A stretch of DNA of 64,000 nucleotides from contig WPDH01000137.1 of the NCBI GenBank assembly GCA_019137255.1, forward strand, positions 1 to 64,000, given 5' to 3'. The stretch comes from Corinectria fuckeliana. Taxonomy: Eukaryota > Ascomycota > Sordariomycetes > Hypocreales > Nectriaceae. This document shows, one piece after another, positions 11,233-22,897 of the stretch (positions within the stretch are counted from its first letter, which is position 1; every line of letters begins with the position of its first letter). The notes beneath the pieces were generated by a model, which was not told where the DNA came from, did no database searches, and saw only the letters and a list, made by a program, of their open reading frames with translations. The translations under genes were made by a program, and so were the position numbers.

Positions 11233-12294
11233 ATGGACGACAACGCAACAGACGAAGTGATGCCTTTTCCGTCGTACTGCATGCTGGACGTAGCAGACTT
11301 GGGCCAGCACGTCTCCCATGTTTTCATGTACAACTGCAAGCGCTTCTATGTCACAATCAAAAGACAAGAGCTGCAAGGCGAAGGAGACCTGCTCGAGACG
11401 CTGGACAATTTCCGAGAGAACATTGAAGATGCCGACACACTGTTTGAGTTTGAAGATTGGGTTCTTGATGCATTGGGCAGCTTCCTAAAAACGCTATCAC
11501 CAACGCCCGAACCTGGCACCCAGAAGCCTCTCACTCTTCTCGACTACTTTTCCCCGCCTACGTACGCCTTTAGACTTGTCAATGAGGGTGGTGTCCTTCG
11601 TGGTGTTCAAGAGGACTACGAGCCTCGATCCCACGGTGACTCGAGCCCCCGGACTCGTATTGTCGACGAAATACCAAGTTGCCAACACGACGACATTGAA
11701 GACTCTTATGTTCTACGTTCTGCACTTCCGTCCACGCGGGTCTTCCTAGCCTCAGAGCTCCAGAAGGTCGACGAAGGAGTTGTCCCTGAAGATATGAGTG
11801 AAGCTCCGAAGAGAGTCTCCCCAGTGGGATCGGATGAGGTATTCTTCTTCAAGCCTGGATATGAGAGTCACGGCCATTTGCGAGAAATCAAGTTGCTATC
11901 GCTCATCGACACCAGTAACAAGTTCAATGCCCCTTTCCGTACCTCCAAGCTCACCGGCCTCGTTGTATGGGATAACGACAGGTCCAGTCTTATGGGGTTC
12001 GTTCTTGAGTACGTCGAAGGTGATACGCTGTCTATAAGAATGGATGATGCTTCAGTGGAAGAAAAGAAGAAGTGGATGGACCAGATTGAGGCAACAATAG
12101 GGCGACTGCATGAATCTGGGATCATCTGGGGTGATGTAAAGCCAGACAACATCATGATCAACGGGGATGGTGATGCGGTTGCAATTGACTTTGGGGGAGG
12201 TTACAATCCCGAGTACATTGATGCCGAGCTGCATCAGACACGTGAGGGGGATCTGATGGCGCTTGACCATATGAGAAAGGAGATGGGCATTTGA
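11233..12294 (+). CDS. Protein-kinase-like fold protein
   Basis: Single exon, 353 aa. The C-terminal 160 residues follow a protein-kinase/phosphotransferase plan. FFFKPGY with a nearby REIKLLSLI could form the N-lobe. GFVLEYVEGDTLS is the hinge. GIIWGDVKPDNIMI (about residues 294-307) is the catalytic loop, with Asp in the HRD position and the metal-binding Asn. VAIDFGGGYN (about 317-326) is the DFG segment. A normal glycine-rich loop and the APE and C-lobe helices are missing, and the protein ends ~30 residues after DFG, so this is a short kinase-like domain. Such mini-kinases are common in filamentous fungi and mostly uncharacterised. The N-terminal 190 residues are unrecognised and partly acidic. 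Target unknown. Confidence 0.8.
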   Translation: MDDNATDEVMPFPSYCMLDVADLGQHVSHVFMYNCKRFYVTIKRQELQGEGDLLETLDNFRENIEDADTLFEFEDWVLDALGSFLKTLSPTPEPGTQKPLTLLDYFSPPTYAFRLVNEGGVLRGVQEDYEPRSHGDSSPRTRIVDEIPSCQHDDIEDSYVLRSALPSTRVFLASELQKVDEGVVPEDMSEAPKRVSPVGSDEVFFFKPGYESHGHLREIKLLSLIDTSNKFNAPFRTSKLTGLVVWDNDRSSLMGFVLEYVEGDTLSIRMDDASVEEKKKWMDQIEATIGRLHESGIIWGDVKPDNIMINGDGDAVAIDFGGGYNPEYIDAELHQTREGDLMALDHMRKEMGI

Positions 12295-14342
12295 ACGAAC
12301 CGTCTACCTAAATCTATTTCAGGCAGTGTAGAGACATGTCAATTAGACACGTGCTCTGAGCCTAGGCGGCAACTTCACTTAGATAAGAAGTAGATCGATG
12401 TAGATGACCCATCTGTGGCAACTTGGCAGCAGAATCTGTGATGTGAGGGAAGGATGAGCAATAAAAAATAGGGTTATAATAAGCCAAAATTACAAAAGAA
12501 ACATACAACAGCGAGGATTCCCCGGTCGTCACCGACCCGAGTACTAATTCGCCTCTCACCAGTTTGACTAAGGGAGAGCGGACGGGATCCCGTATTTTCT
12601 AGTGGATATGGTCGTATGTGCTGAAGAATGCCGAGACGCTCGGTTATCGAGGCAGCGTTCCGCTTCCATCCCGCCGAGTCTAAGCCACGATATTCGGATG
12701 GCAAGGGATAGTCCTCGATTGGACAGGCTTGTTAGCGGCACCAGGTGAGGTGGCTAGCGAGGGAAAGGAATGGCTTCCTTGGCCCCCCGCCCGCACTAAG
12801 GCAACTTCTTTGCGGGGTGGCTGTCGGTGATGACCACGAGCTAACAACAATTCCCCGGCGTGGAGTGGTGCTACGCGGGAAGCCTTGAGTCTTTTGTTTC
12901 GGGTTTTTTTCCGGAGACTCGATCAGACTATAGACCGTAGAGTTAGTTATCTGGAACAGGATGCGGATGTTCGCTCGGATATGACATAGTAAAACGGTAT
13001 TGCCAACGGTTTGTGGAAGAATTGTCTTGCTTTTAAACTGGCGGGTCTCACGGCTTGGAAACTCGGATTTCCTGTTCTGGGATATCCCGCGGGGGGCGGA
13101 TGGAATGTTGGACGAATCTTGTCGTCTTCCGCGTACTGTCACATCTCGATAAGACGGCCCGATGATCTTTCCCCTTTCTCCTCGATGCCCGTCCGGTCCG
13201 TTTCCCGTGACACGGTCTGGGACTTGACGTCCCCCTCTCAGAGTTCTGTTGGCGTACCAAGACGCAGCCACCTTGGTTCGTCATCTCCTCGTAATACACT
13301 GCTGACGTGGGGGGGTGGCTGCGAAGCGCCAGCATGACTAGAGACGATCGATGGGATCGTCTTGTGCTCTCCCCGCACTTGGTGCGGTTGCGTCTCCTTC
13401 GAAGTCTGGGGTGCATAAGCTCTGCAACCATGGTGTGCGGCGTCGGGTTTCTACTGGCCCGGCAGCGCACCCCAACGGCACTGTGGATATCCCCAACGCC
13501 ATGGTGGCCTCTGTGCTGCAATGGCAAGCCGCTTGGCAACGAGCAAGGACGAGCGTCGGTAGTTTGTTGTTCGACGGCTACTGGTCAGAGAGGTCATTGA
13601 ACGCGCGCTCGCTGACACGGATGCCCCGGAAAGATCGATCATGGAGAGGACCATGCCCCGGCCGGACACCCTGGATGGTGGAATTGATAGTCAACGTAGT
13701 GTCCAGTTAATTTATCCGTAGAGGTGCAGGTGACTAGTATTTGGGCGTTGGTCCGCAGTTTGCTCGCAGAGGGCTGAGCTCTGAGGTCCGGATATCATTA
13801 TGCGGGTTGGCCAAGAGTTCGAGTATCGTTGAGAGCAGATAGTTGCGTCTAGAACGGCCGTCAGCTCGGCTAGCATACAGGCGTCAACCGAGCCGGTCAG
13901 TCAAGCAGCTGCATCCGTTCCTGTGACACTAAACAGTCACTGACAGCTTCCGCAGCTCCCATAGCTCCCCGAAGCCATCACCCCCTTTCCCCGCATTGCT
14001 TCGCCATCAGCCCCCCTCGCCGACAGCCAAGGGAAACCCAGCCTCACACACCCTCTCTCCCCCCCGGCAAAAAGCTTGATATAGTCTCGCGCGCCTTGCA
14101 CGGTATCCCGCAAACCGCAAACTGAGGCTGCGGAAGCCAGTGCGGAAGCAGGCGCCATTGGTGCCCGCAGCCCGGCCGCGGGAGGGGTTCGCATGCGGCG
14201 ATGGACGCTGACGATGCCTCGTTGAGCGACGTGCGTCTTCGCCCAGATCCAGCAACTGCGGGCGTTTCTCGGGATCTGGAGTATTCGCGGGGAACCTGCT
14301 TGTGTGAGAGGCGATGGGCGGATCAAGGGAAACCATGATGCG
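12295..14342. other. Long non-coding stretch upstream of alcohol oxidase
   Basis: About 2 kb with overlapping open frames on both strands between 12700 and 13720. None has family motifs, codon periodicity or a plausible set of exons; they seem to follow from moderately GC-rich sequence. The last few hundred bases (C-rich tracts near 13960-14070) are probably the promoter of the alcohol oxidase gene. Confidence 0.45.
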
Positions 14343-14350
14343 TATTTAAA
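14343..14350 (+). promoter_or_regulatory. TATA-like box of alcohol oxidase gene
   Basis: TATTTAAA lies 90 bases upstream of the ATG at 14440. Its position, just before a C/T-rich leader, fits a TATA element, as expected for a strongly inducible gene. Inferred from position and sequence only. Confidence 0.5.
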
Positions 14351-14439
14351 GAGGCCTCAAGGGCGTCCGACAGTCGAGGCTTCCAAACCTTAAGACACTC
14401 TATTACTCTCCAAGTCTCTGAAGTGTCAACGACGCAATC

Positions 14440-17000
14440 ATGACAGCCGACTTCTCCCAGTTCAAGAGCTCCCTGCCCGATGAGTTCGACATCATTGTCT
14501 GCGGCGGTGGGAGCTGCGGTTGCGTCGTGGCTGGACGGTAAGCCCATGTTCTTCGACATGCACATTTACCTACGCTGATCATTTATACAAGCCTCGCGAA
14601 CCTTGATCGGAACCTCAAGGTTCTTCTGATTGAGGCCGGCGAGAACAATCTCAATAACCCATGGGTCTACCGACCGGGTATCTACCCGCGCAACATGAAG
14701 CTCGACTCCAAGACGGCCTCGTTCTACGAGTCTCGGCCTTCGGAGTGGCTGGGAGGCCGCAAGGCTGTTGTGCCAGCCGCGCATATCCTCGGCGGCGGCT
14801 CCTCCATCAACTTCATGATGTACACTCGGGCCTCGGCTTCCGATGTAAGTTCATCCTATGCTGCTTACAAGGCATACACAGCTGACGCCGGGTTAGTACG
14901 ACGACTTCCAAGCCAAGGGCTGGTCGACCAAGGAGCTTCTCCCACTCATGCGGAAGCACGAAACCTACCAGAGGGCTTCCCACAACCGGGAAATCCATGG
15001 ATCCGAGGGCCCGATCAAGGTCTCGTTTGGCAACTACCAATATCCCATCAAGGAGGATTTCCTTCGCGCCGCTGAGACGCAAGGAATCCCAATTGTCGAC
15101 GATCTCCAAGACCTGTCCACAGCCCATGGCGCTGAGGCCTGGCTCAAGTGGATCAACCGCGATACGGGTCGCCGCTCCGATAGTGCCCACGGATGTAGGT
15201 TCCATTCCTTGCTGGTGCCATCACGGCTGCTAACGTGTCGACCTAGATGTCCACTCAACTCGGGCTGTCAGTGACAACCTGTACCTTGCCACTAGCACCA
15301 AGGTGGAGAAGATCATTCTCGAGAATGGCCGAGCCGTCGGCGTTCAGACTGTCCCAGTCAAGCCTTTGAACCCCAGCCATATCCAGAGACGCACGTTCCG
15401 CGCCCGCAAGCAGATTGTTGTGTCGGGAGGCACTCTCTCGTCGCCCCTGATCCTTCAGCGCTCTGGCATCGGTAACCCCGAGACCCTCAAGCAGGCTGGC
15501 GTCAACTGCCTCGTGAACCTCCCTGGTGTGGTGAGTGACGCTGAAGGACCATTCGTACATTGTGTCACTGACATCTTCAAAGGGTCTCAACTTCCAGGAC
15601 CACTATCTCACCTTCTCTGTATATCGCGCCAAGCCAGAGACTGAGACCTTTGACGACTTTGTCCGAGGAGATCCCGAAGTTCAGAAGAGTACGTGCCCCT
15701 TGCCACATATCCCAGCATCCACTAACACCCAGCCTAGGAGTCTTTGATGAATGGGCTCTCAAGGGGACGGGCCCTCTTGCAACAAACGGCATCGAAGCCG
15801 GTGTAAAGATCCGACCGACCTCTGAAGAGCTCAGAGAGTTTGAGACGTGGCCGACTCCCCATTTCAAGGACGGCTGGAAGAGCTATTTCGAGAACAAGCC
15901 CGACAAGCCCGTCATGCACTACAGCGTGATTGCAGGATGGTTTGTAAGTTTACCCCGTGAACATGGGTTGCTACCACATGATAGCAGAGCTGACGATACG
16001 CTAGGGAGACCACATGTTGATGTATGTCCAACAACGGCATGACCACTGAAAGGCTGTGAATACTGACAGATGCGTAGGCCTCCTGGCAACTTCTTCACCA
16101 TGTTCCATTTCCTGGAGTACCCCTTCTCCCGAGGCTCCACACACATCAAGTCGGCCGACCCATATGAGACGCCCGACTTTGATGCCGGCTTCATGAACGA
16201 CGAGCGAGACATGGTCCCCATGGTGTGGGGATACATCAAGTCTCGCGAGACCGCCCGCCGCATGCAAGCCTACGCAGGCGAAGTCGAGAACATGGTACGT
16301 ATTCCCTTCAAAGTCCATCAGAGTGCGTGACTAACCCAGACAGCACCCGTTCTTCGATTACAACTCTCCAGCCCGTTCCCACGACTTGGACCTGGAGACT
16401 ACCAACCAATACGCCCTCAAGGGCAACTTGACAGCCAACATTGGCCACGGTAGCTGGTCCAGCCCGCTCGAGAAGGCGGAAAACAAGTGCGGGACCAACA
16501 TCCTCAGCTCCAACAAGGTCGACACCCGCGAGGAGCTCAAGTACAGCGACAGCGACGTCAAGGCCGTTGAGGAATGGGTCAAGCGCCACGTGGAGAGCAC
16601 GTGGCACAGCTTGGGAACATGCTCCATGGCTCCCAAGGAGGTAAGCACACATCTAGTTGGAGCGATGTTAAGAACCTAATGCTAAAGGTGTTTGGTAGGG
16701 CAACTCCATTGTCAAGCATGGTGTTCTCGACGAGCGTCTGAACGTCCACGGTGTCAAGGGGCTCAAGGTTGCTGACTTGAGTATCTGCCCCGACAACGTC
16801 GGCTGTAACACGTAAGTCGAGCCTCTTCTCAAGCCCAAATACAGCTACTAACAAGACACAGGTACTCCACCGCTCTCCTGATCGGCGAGAAGGCTGCCCT
16901 GCTGGTCGCCGAGGACTTGGGATACAGTGGTGAGGCCCTGGATATGAAGGTCCCGACCTACCAGGCGCCCGGAGAGTTGAGCGTTCCTTATCGGCTGTAA
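14440..17000 (+). CDS. Alcohol (methanol) oxidase, GMC oxidoreductase
   Basis: Eleven exons: 14440-14537, 14592-14844, 14897-15194, 15247-15530, 15583-15688, 15738-15943, 16005-16021, 16078-16294, 16344-16640, 16699-16811 and 16862-17000; 675 aa, close to the ~663 aa of the family. It oxidises short primary alcohols, best methanol, to aldehyde plus H2O2 with FAD. The FAD dinucleotide loop VCGGGSCGCVVAGR is at residues 20-33. AGENNLNNPWVYRPG and ILGGGSSINFMMYTRASASD are diagnostic of alcohol oxidases. The C-terminal HSLGTCSMAPKE and SICPDNVGCNTYSTALLIGEKAA hold the active-site His and FAD contacts. The enzyme is normally peroxisomal, but the C-terminus (PYRL) is not a canonical PTS1. One exon is only 17 nt. 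All junctions keep frame and conserve the family sequence. Confidence 0.93.
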
Positions 17001-17660
17001 TTGGACATGTGATTGATTGATGCGAGGGATCTGAACAACAATGAGATTTGGTATCCCGGTTGTTCGATATTCGATAGCACAAATTGACACTGAATCGACC
17101 AATACTGTCTTGGTTCCATGATCACCATCATATGTAGATAAAAGAATGGAGGTTATGACGGAATCAGTCGCTCATATTCCGACAAACGCTGCCATAACGA
17201 CATGAAATTATTCTTGAAATGTACCCACAACTAATATGACAAGACCATGGAACATGCTGCCGGCCTCGGGCATCCCTATATAATAGTTCAACGAGCATGC
17301 GGGTCTAACCAGGACACATGTTCAGCGTGATCAGTGAACAAATGTACTTACGAATATTCACCTCATACACACGCCAGCCTAGGTACACAACATCGTCTTC
17401 TCTCAGTATATGGACGTGTCATCGGCGGCCAGGGAAATTGAAATTATCGTGATGCTGCCACCAGGAAGCCCAATCTCAAGAAAATTGGTCGATTGAAGGA
17501 ACGGGAACGAATTTGCCACAGAATTCACAAAACTCCTTTAGATACAAAGATGATACCCATCATTTAAATTTGCTTGCTCTCTCTCATGACCCGCCGTGAA
17601 TTTGGACTGAGCTTCCTAATCATGTCCCAGTAGCCTGGGACAGGCTCACTTCTTCTCGCC
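17001..17660. other. Intergenic between convergent genes
   Basis: 3' flanks of the alcohol oxidase and of the metallo-beta-lactamase-like gene. No gene, repeat or RNA recognised. Confidence 0.5.
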
Positions 17661-18723
17661 CTACAAGGCCAAGATAAAACATCCACCATTGTCCACTTCG
17701 ACGATGTGTGGCCTGTCGGGATTCTGATCCGTCTCTCCTGCCGCCTTCCTCTCCTCTTCCAACGCCCAGTCCATCGTCCGATGCGAGTCAACCGTCCACG
17801 ACAGCCACATGAAAACACCACTATACTTGAGAGCAGAGTGGTGCGACTGCAGCCAGTACTTGACCCCCGCCCAGCCTGCGATACAGCGCAAGTCCGCCTT
17901 TAGCCCCCAACGTCGTCTGAACTGCCGCCGTGTGGCTCTCTTTCAGGCCGTGAAGCATGGCTAGCTTCTCTGTCCGAGGCTCCGCGTCCAGAAACGCCTG
18001 CAGCGGCCCCTCGTCGAGCCGCGTCCCGTGTGGCGAGTTGAAGATGGCTTCGTGGACTTCGCTGCCGTCCGCTGTCGCGTGCGTCCAGACGATGGCCACG
18101 CAGAAATTGAGTGTTGCGTGGCCGGGTAGACGGATCGGCGTCAGCCACGAGGGGATTGGTATTCCAGGGTGCAGTGCGGGATCGCGCCAGGACTTGGCCG
18201 AGGCCTCGAGATCTCGAATCGTGGTTATGGTTTTGAAGTGTCCCCAGGGCTTGACTATGCTCGTGGCCTCTGGGGTTGCGATGACAGGAATGTCCTTGTT
18301 GAATAGCCGTAGGGTTTGTTCATGAACGTGATCCTCATAGTGAAACTCCAGAAGAATCGCATCAATGCCGCCCGTGTAGCCCCCCTCCAGCTGCGTGTCT
18401 GTCGCTGCAATCCCACCTGGGACAAGCGCAGCGGCAGCGTCTTCAATCTGGCGAACAACACCCTCGATGCCTTCTGGATCTGTAATCTTGGGCGATTTCG
18501 GCAGAGCAATGCTGACGAACCAAGAGGAAAACACGCTCACCGTCCCTACTAGCCACGGTTCAAAGACGACGTGATAGTAAGTCCTCCCCGTTCGCTCGGT
18601 GAGTGGACGTGGGAATGACATGAGCCACGAGTTGTCCCCATTCAAAGACGTCAGAATCGGCCTTGGCGCCGCATCTGGCGAGGCAAAGTATGCCTGAAGG
18701 GTTTCGCGGCGGGATGAGTCCAT
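17661..18723 (-). pseudogene. Metallo-beta-lactamase-like protein, frameshifted
   Basis: Single-exon gene of the fungal group resembling metallo-beta-lactamase-fold proteins. It reads well from MDSSRRETLQAYFASP through LNGDNSWLMSFPRP, YYHVVFEPWLVG, ILLEFHYEDHVHEQTL, VIATPEATSIVKPWGHF and LHGLKESHTAAVQTTLGAKG. After LALYRRLGG the expected YWLxxHxSALKYSG continuation is one frame away. The frame breaks in a run of five G near 17868, consistent with one inserted base. The span is 1063 nt, one more than a multiple of three; without the extra base it would code 353 aa. Substrate unknown; the HxHxD-like residues are partly replaced. Either a fresh pseudogene or a homopolymer error. An in-frame ATG 16 codons upstream (18771) is less likely the start. 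Confidence 0.75.
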
Positions 18724-19532
18724 GTTATTTGATGTGAGGATGACGTGAGGAGATCCAGAAGCAGCCACCAACAGCGAACGAGGAGTTAAAAGGGCGCCTG
18801 ATGGTTACCAGTGACTAAACTAGACGTGGCGTACTGCGGGCTAAAATAGGGCGCCTGTTAAATGTTCAGTAACACACCAATGCAAGTTGTGTTCCCATGA
18901 TCAGCACGATCATCACGTCTATTGCATTTTCCAGTCAGAGCAAAATGCAATGCGCACTACGCTGATGCTAAGTGCTAAGCTGGCCTAAATGCTGACGCTG
19001 AGTGTGACAATGTCGGCCATTGGGAGATGGTAGCACTTTGGTCGATCTTAGCGTGCCTCCGTCTTACGTGAGATGGATCATCACGAGTCGTCCGCCAAAT
19101 AATATTCGCAAAGTTAGTCGAAAATTGATTTCTGCAGATTGAACTAAAGCTTAGGAAGTAATAGGGAGAAGTATAAGATACCAGGACACAACCCTAGGGT
19201 GTACCAGTCTTAATACAGTGGTAGGAATCCATCACGGGAGTAATTGGTAAAACATGTCTCTTCCTAATACAGAAAATACTAATGATTCCAAATCCACTCA
19301 ATCCATCTTAATCCCAAAATCACTGGCAACTTGGTTTCTTCTCGTCTCTTCACTCTAGGTACTATCACTCAGGTTAGCAAGGCTGTTAGGGGTCATAGAA
19401 GGGTAAGGCGATGGGCTCTAGAGGGTAATGAGCACCCTGCTTAGAGTAGTTGACAACTCAGTAACAGAGCTGGCTATTGTTGGGGGCCGGTGCGTTAGAT
19501 GATTCCTTCACCGGGTCCTTGACGGTAGTCTT
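18724..19532. other. Intergenic; no gene seen
   Basis: Somewhat AT-richer, repeat-like text (for example short CTAAG/GCTGA reiterations near 18960-19010) but no open frame or mobile-element ends found. Confidence 0.4.
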
Positions 19533-20036
19533 TCAACGCTTGACAGAACGGGGGATCAAGGGCTTTGGTCGGCCGGAATTGATCATGATGTCTGCGGGAT
19601 TTCTCGTACCCACGGCGGGCAATATCTTGCGAGAGCCGGTATCCTCAGTAGGAGGTAGACCCGTAGGTATCCAGTCCATCTCTTCCCCCGCCGAGTTACC
19701 CTGGCTCACAGTGTTAATCTCACCATTGACGTTGGTCGAGGGCTGAGGAGAAGGGACAGAGAAACAGCCTGGGGCTGTGGGAGCCCAGTCCATCATGTCC
19801 ACGTCGTGCTCGGTATCCTCACCCCAGAGGCCAGTCTTGCCGCCAGTGCCGCAAGCAGCGGTGACCTTGGTAGCCGCAGTAACGATGGCAGGCGCTGTGA
19901 TGTTAGCATCTGAAACTGCATACCGTCTAACATTCCGCGTTGCTTCCTCCTCACGCGCAGCTGATATTTTTGCTCTCAACACTGCGCCATTAAGGGTGAT
20001 CACGGACTCAGACAAGTTCGAAGCGTTAGCAGCCAT
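19533..20036 (-). CDS. Hypothetical protein, possible remnant
   Basis: Open frame of 167 codons starting MAANASNLSESVITLNG. An Ala/Thr-rich helical first half is followed by a Pro-rich tail in which MDWAPT and MDWIPT recur 36 residues apart. No signal peptide, membrane segment or known domain. The duplicated MDW(A/I)PT motif suggests selection on the protein or descent from a repetitive protein such as a retroelement ORF1; neither can be shown. It lies alone in a gene-poor stretch, so it may be a relic. Confidence 0.35.
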   Translation of the reverse strand: MAANASNLSESVITLNGAVLRAKISAAREEEATRNVRRYAVSDANITAPAIVTAATKVTAACGTGGKTGLWGEDTEHDVDMMDWAPTAPGCFSVPSPQPSTNVNGEINTVSQGNSAGEEMDWIPTGLPPTEDTGSRKILPAVGTRNPADIMINSGRPKPLIPRSVKR

Positions 20037-21799
20037 GTTGATGCAATGTAGATCGCAAGAAAAGCTTGGACTTTGATGCGAGAAAAGATAGGATATCTCT
20101 AGAATGGTATCAGATCATCCAGAAGGGGAATAAACTGGAAAGGAGTGTTGGCAATGCTGTAAATTGAAGGTAAAACCACGGACTATAGCATGGACTTATA
20201 CTTGTCGATAATTTTGTTTTGTGACAAGCATATTACTGTTTCGAGCAAGTAAAGGAACAAGGATACAATTGTTCACATGAGGTCACTGTTTATTAGGTAA
20301 CCTGAAAACGTAATGAGGTATTAATAAGCATCACAGTCTCTTTGTTTCGTTGCTTGTGATCACCGAACACTCCCTAATGGATTACAACCGTTTTGAGAGG
20401 GAGAGCAGTAGGCGACTACCAAGGTGGCTAATATGATGGTATTCCGGGTATATTAAGATGACATTTCTATAGGGACGTATCCCAGCTTTGGTAGGTCAAA
20501 CCACACGCCAAGGGACTTATTACTACGGACTCATATTATTTGGTTTGAAAGCCCACCCTTCTTGTTTGCGGCGAGATTGGGACGAGGCGACGGGGCGTAA
20601 CCAGGCTCTGGTCGGCCGGTGGCGCAGACATCTTCGTATCTGTGTGCGCGGCCAACAAGGAAGTTGAGATAGGTCGTCAGGGAATCCTCTTAGCTTCACT
20701 CAGGTGGCATATCCTATCATACTCGGCATACAGGCCAGTCAAGCACTTTGCATTAGTCTTAGTAGTGCGCTGCAGCTGGATACATAATACCTCCGTACCT
20801 TGTCGGCATTATCGGATGAGTAGTAGATAAGCTGGATTAATAACAGATACCTAATTATAGTATCTTTAAGAAGATATCAAGGAAGGCATATTTAAAACAA
20901 GCAAGCAATACTCGCAGCAAGGCTCAAGGCGCTGATGGAAGAGAATCCGAAAGTAATTAATCCACATGTAGTTATTCCGTGCCTAATGTTTCAGCAGGCC
21001 ATTACTTTGCAGCAGGCTCGGAATGTAGATAAGCATGTCCATTCTTGAGTCTAGGCTGCTGCACTGTGGACTATAGGCTCATAATACCGGGGTATTGGCA
21101 GCAGGGGCTTCCAAAAAAGTAGACGAGACGTGACCTCACCACCCTCCATCTCTGTTGTATAACGCGCTCCCGTGTCTGTCAATGGGTCGAGATCCAATTC
21201 TACGAGACAGTCGTTTAGATCACCAGTCAAAGCGTTGCCTTCGGTGTTGCGAGGACATCCTGAGCCAATTTACAGCCCCTTCTGCTCAACTATAGACGTC
21301 TGAATGGTAGAGAACGGCATTAATGTGGGATGGGGAGTATTATAAGATCTGGGGAAAACCGTGGTGGGGCTCGATCAAAGCCAAATCCATCAGGTAGTGC
21401 TTGAGCTGTCCCTACGGGAGACATGTAAATCCCCGGCTTGCTCGGAAGCATCTCACACACAAGGTCTGTAACATTTTCTAACGTACGATAGTTGATAGTG
21501 TCAGGCATCGGATCGGTGTGCTAGCCGAGAGGCTTCTGTCTACGAAATTCGTGACTTGGCATGTTCCAGAACAAAGCCTGTCCTTGCTCAAAGTCGACAG
21601 GGCTGAGGCGGCTGTTGCTGACAAGTGACCTATAAAATTTGTGAGGGCAGATTGATACGCATGCAGGTATTTATACATGCATAATACTTCTCTGTATCAC
21701 AGGCTTAATCAAGTCAATTTGTGCATTTAAACTCTGGCAGAATGAGGCCAAATCCGGCGTTACCGTCAAAGCCCGCTGGACTTTCCTTGGTGCACTTTA
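20037..21799. other. Gene-poor stretch; no gene seen
   Basis: About 1.8 kb with frequent stops in all frames. Minus-strand frames near 21320-21680 are short and unrecognised. Probably decayed sequence. Confidence 0.4.
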
Positions 21800-22101
21800 A
21801 AGCCATCCTTGCTCAGTGTTGTTGTTCATGGATTTCTCGTAGTGTTTTGCAGAGTTCCAGAACTCCTCAACCTGTGCCAAGATTTCCATAGACTACTAGT
21901 TTATCTAAGCTTAGAACCACTCTAATACTCTGAAAAGGTCTGGCATCTTCAACTCGTTCATGACGGCGAGAAACTCTGGCATCGTTGCTGTGAAAACTGG
22001 TACTCTCTTTTCGACCCACCTTCTTCCTATACCGCTTTGAAGACCGTGTATGTGAACTTGGTGAGCATGGCAGCGTCACTAGGAGTGAAGCCGAAACTCA
22101 T
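21800..22101 (-). pseudogene. Decayed N-terminus of a fungal NLR-like or SesA-type protein
   Basis: The minus strand starts MSFGFTPSDAAMLTKFTYTV, a pattern I associate with N-terminal domains of fungal STAND/NLR-like or related proteins that often begin MSFGFS.GD. After 23 codons the frame is lost. Further pieces follow in other frames: FLAVMNELKMPDLFRVLEWF, then MEILAQVEEFWNSAKHYEKS, each ended by a stop. The order and spacing fit one gene broken by several frameshifts and stops. There is no downstream NTPase or repeat domain. The family assignment is from memory of the start motif and is weak. Confidence 0.3.
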
Positions 22102-22897
22102 GTTGGAGCAGAGTGGTGATGGAGCGTTATAAACGGAGGTTGCCCAGGCAGCACAAAAGGTCTCAAGTCATGCAGATTGCAGAATACGGAGATATAGCAG
22201 AAATTCTCAACTCAAGGTTTTAACGGAGCTCGGCTGGACCAGGCTGTGAGTTGCTTCCTAACCTCCGAGGCAACATCGTATCAGCAAGCGCACGAAGGCT
22301 GCGGAAAAATGTTTACCTAAATTTAGAAACAATCACATAAATTAAAGTCGTCGTTTCCGTAAGGCAGATTGGTATTCATATTCACAGCCAAGCACTGAAT
22401 GTATCGTAATGAGAACGGTCGCTCTGGAAAGACAGTGGACCTGCTCTTATAGCTAGTTGCCCCGCTCACAGCCGGACGGTCCGCGCACTTGGCTTAAGCT
22501 TATTTGGTTGGGCTCGTATCCACCTGTCCCATCTCTGCAGTCCCGGCTGAGCCGAAACGGTCTGGACATTTTGTTTATACGCGGAGTTTCCGGGATAACA
22601 ATTGGCCCAGGCTGACCCGTCTTAGATCCCGACTCCGCGTCAGGGGTTGCCACGGAATGTTGGGGGGATGATAGTTACCGAGCCGGCAAAGGCTAGTTCT
22701 GCAATTTCCGATTTCAACGGAACAGTGTTTCCCTTCCCCGGGGCATTCAATGTCCATGTGATTATTTTGACTTGTCGCTCAGCAGGCAGACAGCTCGTTG
22801 GCGTGTCTTGACCGCTTCTCCTAGCTCTCCTTCTGATCTTTGCGTTCAACCACTCTCACAATTGTCTACTTCGCTCAGGCGCCCGGATTTTTAAACT
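22102..22897. other. Intergenic; promoter of the RTA1-like gene
   Basis: Divergent spacer between the decayed minus-strand gene and the RTA1-like gene. No element recognised apart from ordinary C/T-rich leader sequence before 22898. Confidence 0.4.

Noticed and set aside
12732..13710. Open frames up to 179 codons on both strands
   Set aside because: They overlap on opposite strands, are Arg/Ser/Gly-rich in every frame and show no motif or splice pattern; probably GC-driven chance frames.
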